Below are positions 11,892-24,503 of a stretch of 64,000 nt of DNA, in pieces. The notes beneath the pieces are model-generated. The model was not told where the DNA came from, ran no database searches, and was given only the letters and a program-made list of their open reading frames with translations. This DNA comes from Portulaca oleracea (lineage: Eukaryota > Streptophyta > Magnoliopsida > Caryophyllales > Portulacaceae): contig CM055876.1 of assembly GCA_029582165.1 (NCBI GenBank), positions 15,871,001 to 15,935,000 on the forward strand, in the 5' to 3' direction. The position numbers were made by a program, and so were the translations under genes. Every line of letters starts with the position of its first letter. Position 1 is the stretch's first letter.

Positions 11892-13017
11892 ATGGCTTCA
11901 ATCATGAAGTGCAATATTCCAAAATTTGATGGAACGAAGAGTTTTACTATGTGGAGACTGCAGATGAAGGCGGTCCTGATTCAGCACGGGTTATGGGATG
12001 TGATTGAGTATCCCGACACGAAGACTGATGCGACAATGAGCGATGATGAATTCCAAAAACTCCAGAAGGATATCAAGGGGAATCGACTCAAGGGAGTGGA
12101 AGAAGCTTGAAGATAAGACTCGTGGATTCACCTTGGCGGAGCACATTCAGAGAGAGGTGATGCATATCGAGAAACCTCGGGAGCTCTGGACCAAACTGGA
12201 AGAGCTGTACATGTCGAAGAGTCATGCAAACAAGTACCGAATGAAGGAGAAATTCTACAGGCTGAAGATGCCCCAAGGTACTTCTATTCAGGCACATCTT
12301 AGTGAATTTGATTCTATTATTACTGAATTGGAATCAATGGATATAAAACACACTGATGAGGATAAGGCTTTTCATTTAATTCTGTCCCTACCTGCATCAC
12401 ATAAATAATTTAAGGAAATCATGTTGTATGGGAATTGTGGTGACCTTAACCTTAGTGAAGTAAAGGCTAGTTTACTGTCTAAGGAGAAACTTGATACCGA
12501 TGGTGATGACCAGGGTGGTGATGCTATGGTTGTAAGGGGTAGAAATACTGAACGTAAGGGAAACGGGTCTAGAGGGGGGTCTAAACACCGTTCAATGTCT
12601 AGGAATCCTCACAAGAATAAGAAGTGTAACTACTGTAGTAAGATGGGGCATATAGAGAGAGACTGTTGGGCAAAACAAAGAGACCAGAAGCAGGAGAGTA
12701 AGGATAATCACACCAAACCTGGTACCTCAAACTGCATAGAGTCCGAGTCAGATGGTGATGGGTTTGTAGTTACGGATGATGCCTTGGCTACCACATCGAG
12801 TAGGATAGCTAGAGATGAATGGGTTCTTGACACGGGGTGCACCTATCATATGTGTCCTCATAAGGACTGGTTCGAGTCTTATGAGAATGTTGACACCGGG
12901 GTCGTAGTCATGGGTAACAAACAGCCTGCAAGGTTGCAGGAATCGGTAGCATCAAAATCAAGATTCATGATGGAATCGTTAGAACTCTCAAGGAGGTTCG
13001 TCATATCCCTAACATGA
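11892..13017 (+). pseudogene. Copia gag and protease start, frame-broken
   Basis: Opens at ATG 11892 with a copia gag beginning (IPKFDGTKSFTMWR). A frame change occurs near 12100 and a stop near 12406. The zinc knuckle CNYCSKMGHIERDC (CX2CX4HX4C) is at about 12628-12669, and the aspartic protease motif LDTGCTYHMCP at about 12826-12860. These would form the capsid, RNA-binding and polyprotein-cleaving parts of the element. Broken into at least three frames, it cannot give a full gag protein. Confidence 0.85.
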
Positions 13018-16000
13018 CTCGAAATTTAATTTCTTTGGGTACTCTTGAAGCTAACGGCTGCAGGTACAAAGGAGAAGATGGTGTTTTGAAAGTGTGCAGG
13101 GGTTCCATGGTTCTTATGAAGGGAATCAGGAAGGGCAGTCTATACATCCTGCAGGGTCTCAGCAGATCTGCGGCGATCCTAAATCTTGATGAGTCGACAA
13201 CACAAAGCGTGACACATGAGACTAGGCCATGGGCGAGAAGAGAATGTCAATGTTGAGCAAGAAGGGATACCTTGAAGGCGCAAAGATCTAAGTTGGAGTT
13301 TTGCGATCACCGTGTTTACGGAAATGTAAGAGGGTTAGCTTTTCAAGGGCTAAACATACAACAGTGGATCCTTGATTATATTCATTGATTTGTGGGGTCT
13401 GCTAGAGTGCCATCACTGGTGGCAAGCGCTACATGTTGACATTCGTGGATGACTTCTCGAGGAAGACTTGGGTTTATTTCTGCGGAACAAGAATGAGACA
13501 TTCTCATATTTCAAGAAGTTCAAAGCTTTGGTGAGAACCGCAGGCAGGAAAATCAAGAAACTCGGATCGATAATGGGTTGGAGTTTGTTGATTCGAATTT
13601 CTTGAATTTTGCGAGGCATGGGATTGCGAGGCATCGAACCTTGGTGGGTAAGCCTCAAAGAAACGGTAGCCGAGAGAATCAACAGACACTCGAGAAAGCC
13701 CACTACATGCTCGAATGCGGGCTTTGGAAGAACAAATCGCTCGGGCAGGTGATATCTCATCGCCACCGCTAAACAGATCACCTCATGCCTCTATCGAATA
13801 CAGATTCAGAGGAAGTATGGACAGTAATCGATTAATTATTCTAATTTGAGAATTTATGGATGTCTGTATATGTCCATGAATGATGGGAAGCTATCTCCCG
13901 TAGTTAAATGCATGTTTCTAGGTTACAGTCCGAGTCTAAGGGATATAGAATGTGGTGTCTGATTTGATGAAAGTTATTGATCTAGAGATGTAACCTTTAA
14001 TGAAGCGCTATGTTATCTAGAATGGAATCTACCGCATTTACGATGATGCAGAAATCGGGAGAATGATGCAGAAGAATGGTGTTCGAGGTGGAACATGCTC
14101 AAGGTGGAGTCTGGAACTCGCAATCGGGAGCAACCATCGATGTGCTCTGAACCAACTCAGTTGATGAGCACGAGATTGAGACGAATGTTCCTCGGTGGAG
14201 GAACAACCATGCATTGCTAGAGATCGTCCCGGAGGGAGATCGGAGACCAGCGATATCTTGAAGAAGATGATGCTATGATTGCTTGCGTTGAGTGTTGCAG
14301 AGGAGACTCGAAGGTGCTGAACCTTCTACCTATCGAGGCCATCTCTTGTCCGAATGCCTCAAATTGGATAGGAGCTATAAGAGGAGATGGAGAGTCTGCA
14401 GAAAATCATACATGGAGCTATGTGAGTTGCCTAGGGCGACGAGCTCTTCATGCGAGTGGGTGTACAAGAGAAAGGAAGGTATCCCTGGTGTAGAAAGTGC
14501 AAGGTGGAAGGCCAGATTAGTGGTAAGGGGTTGCAACCAAAAAGAAGGAATCGACTACAACGAAGTATTCTCGCCAGTCGTGAGGCATACGTCGATCCGC
14601 ACTAGGGATGGCAATGGGCAGGATCTGGGTAGGGTCCACCAGGATCCATAGTCTTACCCATATTTTTAGATGGACCCATATCCTTACCCATATCCTTTGG
14701 GTCTTTTCTGGAAGGATCCATATCCTTACCCATATTTTTGACTGGACCCATATCTTTACTCATTTACCCATATCCTTTACTGACATTTAAATTGAACTTT
14801 TACTGCATATTGATTAGCAAACCCACAAAATTTTTGCTGAAAATCTACAAATGTCAAACTTAAAATCTCAAAAATAATCCAAAGTAGTCATACAATCCCA
14901 AATTACAACATAAAATCCCAAAAATAATCAAAAGTAGTCTAGGGTATTTTTCTTTTCACTTTCCCGCTTCAGTGCTTCACATTTGACATTACAAAAAAAA
15001 AAAAAGAATTAATTCATCTTAAGTGTTAACAAAAACTAGGGTTTCCAATATCTTAAATTGTTAAATTCATTTTATTTATTAATTTATTATATATATATAT
15101 ATAATATAACGAATTTGGGTATGGATCTGGGTCTTGCTCTTGGACCCAGACCCATATCCATTTTTTGCCATTAAACCCAAATCCTTACCCATATCCTTTA
15201 TGTCTAAAATTTGTGGACCCATATCCTTAAAAATGGATATGGGTCTGCGAATCTGGGCAGGGTCCAAGACCCATTGCCATCCCTAATCCGCACCTTGCTT
15301 GCCCTTTGTTGCTCTATTTGATTTGGAGTTGGAGCAACTTGATGTCAAGACAGCTTCCTCCATGGCGAGTTGGAGGAGGAAATATATATGAGGCAGCCAG
15401 AGGGTTTCATCGTTCTGTAGCAGGAGCAGTATGCAGATTAAGGAAGTCCTTGTATGGACTTAAACAGGCACCCAGGCAGTGGTACAAAAGGTTTGATACC
15501 TTTATGGTAGGGCAAGGGTACACAAGAAGTCACTATGATAATTGTGTGTACTACAGGCAATTTGAAGAAAAGTCTTTCATTTATTTATTATTGTATGTGG
15601 ATGACATGTTGATTGCCTCCAGGGACATGTCACTAATAAAGAAGCTGAAATCTCAACTCAACCAGGAGTTTGAGATGAAAGACCTCGAGCGCAAAGAAGA
15701 TTTTGGGTATGGAGATCCAAAGGATAGAAAGCGGGGAAGCTGTTCTGTCTCGGAAAGAAATATCCGGAGAAGGTGTTGGATGATTCAACATGAGAAAGCG
15801 TAGCGCTTTCAACTCCTTTAGCTGCACACTTCAAGTTGTCTGGTGAGAACTGTCCTAAATCTGATTTAGAGGTAAGGAGGATGTCTAATATTGCCTCTGC
15901 TAGTGCAGTTGGTAGTTTGATGTATGCTATGGTGTGTACTAGACCTGACCTGTCCCACGCAGTTAGTGTGGTGAGTAGATATATCCAGAATCCAGGGAAG

Positions 16001-16550
16001 GAGCATTGGGAAGGAGTGAAGTGGATCCTTCGCTATGTGAAGGGTACTTTGGAGAAGGGCATCCTGTATGATAGAGGTAGTGCTGCAACGTCTGATGTTG
16101 CAGGTTATGTTGATGCTGATTATGGTGGAGATTTGGATAGGAGACGCTCAATTTCAGGGTATGTGTTCGTCATGTGTGGAGGAGCAATATCTTGGAAAGC
16201 TTCACTTCAATCTATAGCAGCCCCTGTCTACTACAGAGGCTGAATATATTGCTGCAACGGAAGGAGTGAGGTTGAGGGGATTGGTCATGGAGCTTGGAGT
16301 ACCATAGGGCGAGACTGTGGTTTATTCAGACAGTCAGAGTGCTATACATCTGACAAAGAATGACACTTATCATTCGAAGACCAAGCATATAAGCGTCAGG
16401 TATCACTTCATCAGAGATACAGTTGCTGCAGGAGAGATCGTGGTGAAGAAGGTTCATACTTCTAATAATCCTGCAGACATGTTAACCAAACCTCTATCTA
16501 TAGCTAAGTTTGAACATTGTTTGGACTTAGTTGGTGTTCTAAGCATGTGA
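13014..16550 (+). pseudogene. Copia pol (integrase, reverse transcriptase, RNase H), heavily broken
   Basis: A GAG-pre-integrase block lies at 13014-13170. A decayed integrase core follows (FVDDFSRKTWVYF near 13440; the GIARHRTLVGKPQRNG region near 13621-13665). Reverse transcriptase starts near 14440 (EWVYKRKEGIPG, ARLVVRG) and continues after the hAT insert with SLYGLKQAPRQWYKRFD and the catalytic YVDDM (about 15594-15608). RNase H pieces (SRRSISGYVF-like, [19 protein letters not shown]) extend to the stop at 16550. Many stops and frameshifts. The polypurine tract AAGGTGGAG sits just before the 3' LTR. Confidence 0.85.
14603..15285. mobile_element. Non-autonomous hAT element inside copia reverse transcriptase
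   Basis: Perfect 16-bp terminal inverted repeats TAGGGATGGCAATGGG, and an exact 8-bp target duplication ATCCGCAC (14595-14602 and 15286-15293), define a hAT insertion of 683 bp. Ends carry repeated ACCCATATCC motifs in both orientations, with an AT-rich centre. There is no transposase. It interrupts the conserved HTSIR region of the copia pol frame. Confidence 0.92.
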
Positions 16551-16651
16551 AAACCCTGTGGGGCCACGCCCTACGGAGGGGCGTGTTGATGGCGACAGTC
16601 AAGATGTTTATCTGGACCGATGATTCGTTGATTTTAGTCCAAGGTGGAGTT

Positions 16652-17219
16652 TGTTAGGAAAGTGTCCTAAAATCACCAAATCTCTTGATCTCACAATTAT
16701 TTGTTTCCTAATTGTATTAGGATATTATTTAGGTTTCCTTATTGTGTTGGGTTTCCTAATTGTATTAGATTCTAAATCTATTTGGAGTGGGAGTCAAGTT
16801 AGGTTATAGGAAGTTCTCCCTATAAATAGGGTGCATGTTTCTCCACCAAAAACACATCGGTAAACACAGAGAGCTAGAGAGAGAAAATATTGAGAGAGAA
16901 AGGGGTCTCACCAATATTTTCCCCAGTGTATCCTGAGAGATTGTGAGTTGAGTGTTGAGAGATTGTTATTGTAATCTCCTTTGTGGATCGCATCACATCC
17001 TGTGATAGTGATCAGGTTGTACTCCTCCTTTCTCATAGTGGTTTATTTTACATTTGTCGCCGTCAGTGGTTTTTCTCAGAGTTCTTGGTTCCCACGAATT
17101 ACAGTGTTTGATTTTATTGCTTATTTTTCGTTCCTAAATTTTGTCGTAATATCCGTCATCTCGTTTTCGATTCTATTATTCGCTTCCGCTGTTACCTTGC
17201 TACTCACTTTTCTCTAACA
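16652..17219 (+). repeat. 3' LTR of the copia element
   Basis: 568 bp, same ends as the 5' LTR, with TATAAATA at the corresponding position. Small indels relative to the 5' copy show the insertion is not very recent. Confidence 0.9.
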
Positions 17220-17345
17220 CCAAGTATACAAATTAAGACTTACCTTATTTCTACATATGAAATTGAATGACTGACTGTAAGATAGTCCTTACCCTACTGC
17301 AAGCTTTATGGTAAAATATGGGAAATGAGTCACATATATGACTAA

Positions 17346-18248
17346 GGCCCTGTAAATTTCATGGGTTTATTGTGGTAGGTAATTAAATATCAAAAATTAC
17401 CGAAACTTACCAAAATTTACCAAAAATTACCAAAAATTACCGAAATTTATCAAAATTTCTATTTTTTATTTTAAAATTTTAAAATTTTAAAATTTTAAAA
17501 TTTTAAATTTTAAATTTTAAATTTTAAATTTTAAATTTTAAATTTTAAATTTTAAATTTTAAATTTTAAATTTTAAATTTTAAATTTTAAATTTTAAATT
17601 TTAAATTTTAAATTTTAAATTTTAAATTTTAAATTTTAAATTTTAAATTTTTTAATTTTAACTTTAATTTTTAATTTTAATTTTTAATTTTTAATTTTAA
17701 TTTTCTTAATTTATTTTAATTTTAATTTTCTTAATTTATTTTAATTTTAATTTTAATTTTATTTTTATTTTTAATTTATAATTTATTATTTTTAAATTTT
17801 AGTTTTAATATTTAATTTTTTGAATTTTTTAATTATTATTATTTTAATTATTTTAATTTTAATTTCTTGATTTTTTATTTTTTTATTTTGTAATTTTGAT
17901 AATAAATTTTATTTTTTTTAATTTTTAATTTTAATTATTAATTTTTTAAATTTTAATTTTTTTTCTTTTTAAAATTTTAAAATTTTTTTATTTTTAAATT
18001 TTTGATATTTATATGTTTAAAATATTTTTATGTTTTATTTGTTTATTTTATTTATTTTTTTAAGTTTTATGTTTTTAAAATTTTGAAAATATAAAATTTT
18101 CAAACTTTAACCTTTAATTTGTTCATTTCTTATTTTCAAAAACATATCTAAACTTACATAAACTTAACAAAAGTTACTAAAATTTACCAAAACTTACCAA
18201 AAAATAACATTTACCATACTTACACTTACCACTAAAATTTAAAGGCCC
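17346..18248. mobile_element. Possible PIF/Harbinger-like element filled with AT satellite
   Basis: Ends GGCCCTGTAAATTT and the inverted AAATTTAAAGGCCC are flanked by TAA on each side (17343-17345 and 18249-18251), fitting the 3-bp TWA target of PIF/Harbinger elements. Both subterminal zones are rich in TTACCAAAA motifs in direct orientation. The centre is a long AT satellite with no coding capacity. Confidence 0.45.
17471..17650. repeat. (TTTTAAA)n satellite, with degenerate AT repeats to about 18000
   Basis: A run of 8-bp TTTTAAAA units passes into about twenty-odd 7-bp TTTTAAA units, then decays into irregular T/A sequence. This is a self-complementary AT tract likely to form hairpins. 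Confidence 0.9.
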
Positions 18249-18251
18249 TAA

Positions 18252-21200
18252 TGCAACCAGGATTGTTGATGATGCTGACGGTAAACTGTCTATATTAGGA
18301 TCTCTTTAGACCTCACATATGCAGAACCTACATTGGAAGTTGTCACATATGTGACCATGTCAAGCCAACTGGGTGTGTATCATGCCAAGATAGGTAAGTG
18401 AATTATTCAGGTCAGATCAGGATAAATTTGTCAATTTCGGTTCAAAATCATTTCAAGTAGTACAAATATGCAATTTATTAGGTGCTTCCGAAGCCTATGC
18501 TCTAGGAGCGTCAATTAGTTCACTATCTTGTTGATAGAAATACATACAAATATATTTAGGCATACTGGTAGATATTTTATATGTTTTAGTTTCCTATAAT
18601 TTTCTAGTTGTTTAGGAACATTGTTCTACTTTCCTATTTCTATTAGATTTAGTATTAGACACGTTGTTTACCTATAAATAAGGATTTTACTAGCCTTTAT
18701 GGGACACACTATTGATATTGAATATTGAATTATTATGAATTGTTATTGGTTGCGCAGGGATGCTAATCTTTTTTTGGATTCAGTATGGGGATGCTGAATT
18801 CTTCTCTTTAATTCAACACAGAAATATTGAATTTTTATCTTTGACCTTTATTTATTTTCCAGTTCTCTACCACTTGTTCAATTTTGTTCAGTCATAAAAT
18901 TAGGATTGTTAATTATGGAATATATGATCGGAGTATATGGGTTGCAGAAGTATTTTCCTTTATGAAAAGGGGAATATAACAGCCTGAAGTAAAATAAAAG
19001 CTCCAAGCCACCAGCAGTCACACGTGGGTTAAGAGAAGACAATTTCATCTTGGCTTTAGTAGCTTAATAGGTACATCTGTAATTAGTAGTCCATCAAATC
19101 AGTGGGATCAATCCAAGATATTTACCGTGCCAAACACATGTCAACACGTAATTGTTTTGGACAGACACTGAGTGAGAAAACAGAAGAGAATAACTGCTTA
19201 CCATCTATACCGAGAGTCTCAGAGTCTCTAAATGGTAAAAATTGTGATATGCTGGTATGCCTTTCCCAGCATATCATACACTACCTCATTGCAGAAATAC
19301 TTCCATCTCAGAATTTTCTGCAACCCAAGTTTTCAATATGCATAAACTTGTTCACAAGTACGTACAATTACAACCTTCAACATTTTAAAAACTTCCTTTG
19401 GGGTACTGGCATTGAAATCTTCATTGAATCGTTCACAATGAAGGGTGCAAAATTCAAGTAAGGTTGAATGAAAATGGGTTGACAAACAATACAGATTCAG
19501 TTCAGCAGCTCACTTCAACATTCAGGATTTTGAACGGTTCGTTGTAAATTAATTTTGTCAATGAGTACATGTACATGCATTCAATTTCAGCTGGACAATG
19601 TCAGATCAATTCAGATTAGTTCATGTGGGAGTCAGTTTCCATTATTTTCACACTATTTGGACCACAACCTTTATCGGTAAGTGAACAATCACACTATTTG
19701 GACCACAAACTCCCTATGCAATTAATAAACTACTGCAAAACCAAATTCGTACATCCAGCATGAGTGTGCTAAATAACTCACATTCTTCTATGCTTCAGGG
19801 CTTACACAATGGGATTTTTAATTTCATTTATGACAAAATAATACGAGTAAAGGGATCCTCAAATAGATGAAGCAACACATTAGAGAGTTATCCTCAGGTA
19901 TCTATGAATAGTCCAGCCTTTATGTGTCTCAATGTAGGTTCTATGTAATATCACAATTAACTAAGTGAATGCAGAAGTGAAGAAACCCAAAGATTATTTG
20001 AATACAATAGCCTGTGCTCATTTCAAAACTAGGAGAGGCCCCAAAAATCAGTGCCCTTTTGGAAAAGTGTGCATGGCATAAATTTTATTCTTGTGCTTCA
20101 GGTCTTAGATATGCTGTTTCAGTTAAACAGCAGCAAAGGCAACAACACATCAAACTTCAAATTTCAATCATCACTACCACCTTCATAAGTACATCCGCTA
20201 CTCTTCTTTTTATGTGCATAAAGATAGGTAAAAAGAAAGAACCTGCACATACCATGTTTGAAGTGTATAAAAGAAATCACTAACCTACAGGGGACCTGAT
20301 ATTTTAAACACTCCCAAGACTTCAAATTCTTTGTCAAGTTGTTCTCCCAGAAAGAACTGATGCTGTGTTCATACATAAGCCTCTGAAAATTCCATACAAA
20401 CCTTGAGATAGAATTCCTCTCTTGATCTTCAGACCTTGCTTATTGTTATATAACACAAAATAATAAAACTTGAAGTTCAGAAAGTCTCTACATCACTGCA
20501 TAGTTCCTGGTCCTTGCTTCTGGAACTACCTTGCCGGTGGCCTCTTAACCATAGTTATGCATGGTAGACAGGTAGAGACTCTATCTGAGTGAATAATTAC
20601 TATATACGAGAATTTATCTGTTAAACATGCTCTGGAGGAATACAAAACATAAGAACATACAACTAAAAAGGCAACAAACGGTGAACCACGTAATAAATAC
20701 CAGATAATCCCAAGATATGGTTTCCCTCCCTTCTTAATTGGTTAGTATGTTGATTTTGATCCATCATCAAAGAAATGTGTCATCCTAGAAAAGTTATAAG
20801 ACTCGCACCAACTACCTGATAATCTACAACCAAACAAGATCTTTCACCCAAAGACAAGTAATGCAGGTTTTTCACGTATTGCAAAGATGAACTTCAGCCA
20901 GGAACCAGCTCAGTAGCTGCCTAACAGCATAAGATGTGGTGGACTAAGATCGAGAAGAAAGAATTTTGAGGGGCTTTCAAGTTCTCACCTAAGTTAATGT
21001 CTCCCACTTCAAGTTAAACTTGCATGAGGAGAAATCTTTAAATGCTTTTATCTTCTGTAGGACTGTAAGTCTGTAACTGGGAATATTTGGGCAGTCAAGG
21101 GAATATTTCCCCTCCCATCTAGATTCAAGAAACTACAAAAGTACATAGAGCAGATTTATTCAAATAACTTAGGGTGAGAACTCATGCAACATAAACATGT

Positions 21201-21267
<67 letters not shown>

Positions 21268-23833
21268 CCCCCCCCCCCCCAAACAAAAATAAATAAATTA
21301 AGTCTTCACCCAAACAAGCAATCAGCCAAAGAAACTTCAGGCAGAATATGAAAGTCATTTCAAAACTAGATGAGAAATATCTGCTTTTTCACAATTTTAT
21401 TGTAAGAGTTTTATACATCATCACATCTATAAGGTTGACATGATTAGTTCGTTAATTCGGGTTCCGATCAGTTCAAAGTACAGACTTTAGATACATTTCT
21501 ATCTGCTTAGCTGGTGAGGTAGAGTTTAATTGTTTCAGTAGCTGTTAGTTGGTCTACAAACTATCAGTTGCTCATTAGTCATTACACATTGATTGTTTGG
21601 TAATAGTTTAAAATAGAGACTATGAGCAATAACAGCTATGCTGCTACCTAAACTTGTGAACCAGTACAAACTTGGATTGACAACATGAAGAAACCATTGA
21701 ACTCTCTTCCAAACTGCATTACGGAACAAAGCCATTGTAGGCAAGTACAGCAGAGGCTACGGAATATAAGTTCAAGAGTTCAACAATTAGTGTTACCTTA
21801 ATAAGCACGTCTTCCTTATTGTAGCGAAAATATAAATACATAAAGAGGAAGAACTAGTTTATACCATTTTGGGAAGCACAGAGAGAAGTCATGATCTACG
21901 TTCTTCCATTAATGTATTGTCACCTTACTTGTTAGATCATTCCTGTGGAAGGAGCTTTTTCATATGTTTGCATATTATCAATTAGAAGTTTCAGAATCAG
22001 AATAAATCCTTAGAAAAACCTGAATAACATGAGTTAGAGCAGCTAACTTTATCACTTGCCCAGTATTTGGTTCCTGCTTAGAAATAGACTTGTAGTCTCC
22101 TAGGTGCTCCCCTTGGACATCATCATAATCATTTCAAAGAACTTCATCATGTCTGGGTAAACTTCTAACAATATGACAGTGATTGTTGGTTAGAAACATC
22201 AAGAAATGCTATCAAAATTGGTTAAAATATTAGTGATGTATTGTCACTAGACGCACATCATACAACAAAGCTTAACTCCAATCTAGATGTAGGAATGACA
22301 AGAACTCTTCGTTTTTTGAGGAGATGACTCTGGAGCCAGTTAGGTAACAGCAACGATGTCTCTCATCAAAGGGGGGAAAAGGAAGAAGCATCCTGGCTTT
22401 ATACAGGACATAACCCATCCAACAATCAGTTCTGTCTTGTTCAATAAGAGCCTTCTACGTCATCAACACAAACAGATGACACATACACAGAGCTGAAACG
22501 TAATAAAGAAAATAAAAACCACTAATCATTTTGGCAGCAAAATGATTTATGTGAGCTCAACAACTGAAACTGTTCCCCATTGAAGTGCAAGCATTCATAC
22601 AGCTTATAATTCAGCGTACAATACAACCCCTCATAAGACAGCATAATCAAGGCATCAGGTCATCAAATTATTCTGGCATCAATGCATGGTCAATCGATTT
22701 CTCCATTTAGATACAGAACTCGGAAACAGCTAAAGAGGGACTCAGTACATATAACTGAAAAGAGCGTGAACTCTCAGAGAAAATACGCAGGCAGATATTG
22801 GTCAAGCAATCTAATTAGCCTGTCAAGTGCAGTGCACTGAAAAGCAGAGATCCCAAAACCAAAACTTAACACACAGGTATGGAGGAAGGAATGGGTTGCC
22901 GATATATCAAATATTCAAATGAAACAATATCGAACAGCTACAGGCTGGACCCAATGCAGATAAGTAATTTATTCAAATGAATGAAGATCAAACTGCTCTT
23001 CAAAACCTTACTTATCAATCCAAGTCAGTATTCTGTAGCCAAATCTGGCCACAGATCATCCATAGTTCAGAGGGTATAAGAAGATTTCACATTAAAATTA
23101 CACAAAAAGGAATCCTTGGGAGATCTATGAAACAACACATGAATTGATGGCACAACCATTCACACTGAGTATTAAAATTGCAATCAAATAATGAAATTGT
23201 GGCACCCAACACACTGAGTTTCATTGGGCTATCTTACATTCATGCAATTGGTTCAATCAAGCAGTCACAATGGCTGGTTTGAATAAATTTTAGTAAATCC
23301 ACAGCAAGACAGACTATGAGAGCTTAGGTATAACACCAGAAAACCACTAAATGCCACAAATCAAATTCTAACAAAAGAAATTATGAAAGTCCATTCCACA
23401 AGGCTCAACATCAGAGCAGATGCCATCGTCAAAATAATCCGTTATCCCAAATCTGATGTCAGTTGAAGGCATATGTACTCACGGCAAAGCTCATCTTACT
23501 CCTCTAAATTCTAATTCAATATTGCAAGACTTGATCCAGTGAAATGATTGATGAACAATAATATCCGAATGAAGTAAAATCCCAAATCAAAGAATCACAT
23601 ATAATAACATAAAGCTAATAATCAAGTGCTTAAAATCCAAATCAAATAACCATATTAACTGAGAATTAAACCCACAACTCAAACAGCGTCATAGATGGGA
23701 AGATTTAACTTTGACTGTTTCATTAATAATAAAGAGGGCAAATAATTGTGCAATACTCAACAGCAGATCTTTGAATTACATTCTAAAAACTCTACAAAAT
23801 CTAAAATTAATCGAAAAAAGAAAAGTGTATAAT
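18252..23833. other. Long gene-free region, mostly unique non-coding DNA
   Basis: No ORF of recognisable family over 5.6 kb on either strand. Around 18527-18900 a TATAAATA-bearing stretch resembles part of a retrotransposon LTR, but I could not fix its ends. A 19-bp repeat CACACTATTTGGACCACAA occurs twice near 19650-19710. Composition is more gene-like than the AT-rich TE zones, so it could hold untranslated exons or introns of the minus-strand gene to its right. Confidence 0.35.
21205..21280. repeat. (CT)n microsatellite followed by a C16 run
   Basis: About 30 CT units run directly into a C-homopolymer and then an A-rich stretch. This is simple sequence. Confidence 0.95.
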
Positions 23834-24151
23834 TCAATGAACAAGGAGATTAGTGTTATTTGCAGTGAGAGATTCCAAAACAGGAAGAGTAAGGAATCCG
23901 ATTTTGGGAGCAGCAAGCTTCTTCCTCCGAAAACAGTGGGGCCCACGTTCCAAAGTGGGAAATTCAGGCAAGAAGTCGATGTGAGGAGTGGGGAAAACCT
24001 GCTGGATGGAGACAGAAGGAGTGAGTGAGTCAACCCGGCGAGTTAAGACTTGAGATCTGGCATTAATCCTAGAATCTCTGAGTTGGGCGAGTGCCCCAGG
24101 CTTCAAGTACTTGCTGAAGCGCTGAACTTGAAGTGGTGCCCTCCTTTTCAT
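23834..24151 (-). CDS. Small basic plant protein of unknown function (105 residues)
   Basis: Minus-strand ORF from ATG at 24151 to a TGA at 23834. It begins MKRRAPLQVQRFSKYLKPGA and continues with a basic, Arg-rich stretch (LRDSRINARSQ). I remember similar short plant proteins with this opening but cannot attach a name or function. The sequence after about residue 45 is less conserved-looking, so a splice site there is possible. GA-rich sequence and G-runs upstream (24190-24370) look like a plant promoter and leader. A longer in-frame reading from 24181 exists, but the ATG at 24151 fits the conserved opening better. The hAT element at 24504-25108 lies about 350 bp upstream. Confidence 0.5.
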   Translation of the reverse strand: MKRRAPLQVQRFSKYLKPGALAQLRDSRINARSQVLTRRVDSLTPSVSIQQVFPTPHIDFLPEFPTLERGPHCFRRKKLAAPKIGFLTLPVLESLTANNTNLLVH

Positions 24152-24503
24152 GATGCAACTCAAGTGTAACGATGGAGACAAAAGAAGGGAGAAAGTTAGA
24201 GAGAGAGAGAATTGGGTGAGGGATGAAGAGAGAAGGATGAAATTAGGGTTTGTTTATAAGGAAGGTTAGGGGGGGGGGGGAGAGAGAGAAATAGGAGGCG
24301 GGAATTGGGATGGAGGGAATCCGAAAAATGGGTGGGAGGGAGGGAGGGAGGGAAGAAAGGGGGGGGGGGTTTTGAGTTTTGAAAACACCGGCTACACGCG
24401 GGGTTCAGGGTTTTTGTACTACCAGGGACAACAAGACACGTTTCTCTGTTTCCACATTCTTGTCATCGCACCTAAAGATTTTCTTTCAAAGTTATATGTG
24501 AAA

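Larger units (their letters stand above)
11305..17219 (+). mobile_element. Decayed Ty1/copia retrotransposon with a nested hAT element
   Basis: Two LTRs (11305-11868 and 16652-17219) start TGTTAGGA and end TCTAACA and are very similar by eye. Flanks ACAAG and CCAAG match at four of five bases. The order is primer site, gag, protease, integrase, reverse transcriptase, RNase H, as in Ty1/copia; the gag opening and zinc knuckle suggest a Tork-like lineage, which is inference. Every domain has stops or frameshifts, so it is not autonomous. The hAT element at 14603-15285 splits reverse transcriptase. Confidence 0.9.

Noticed and set aside
16981..17217. 78-codon hydrophobic frame in the copia 3' LTR
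   Set aside because: LTR sequence; the start is not ATG-led in a gene context, and no domain is recognised.
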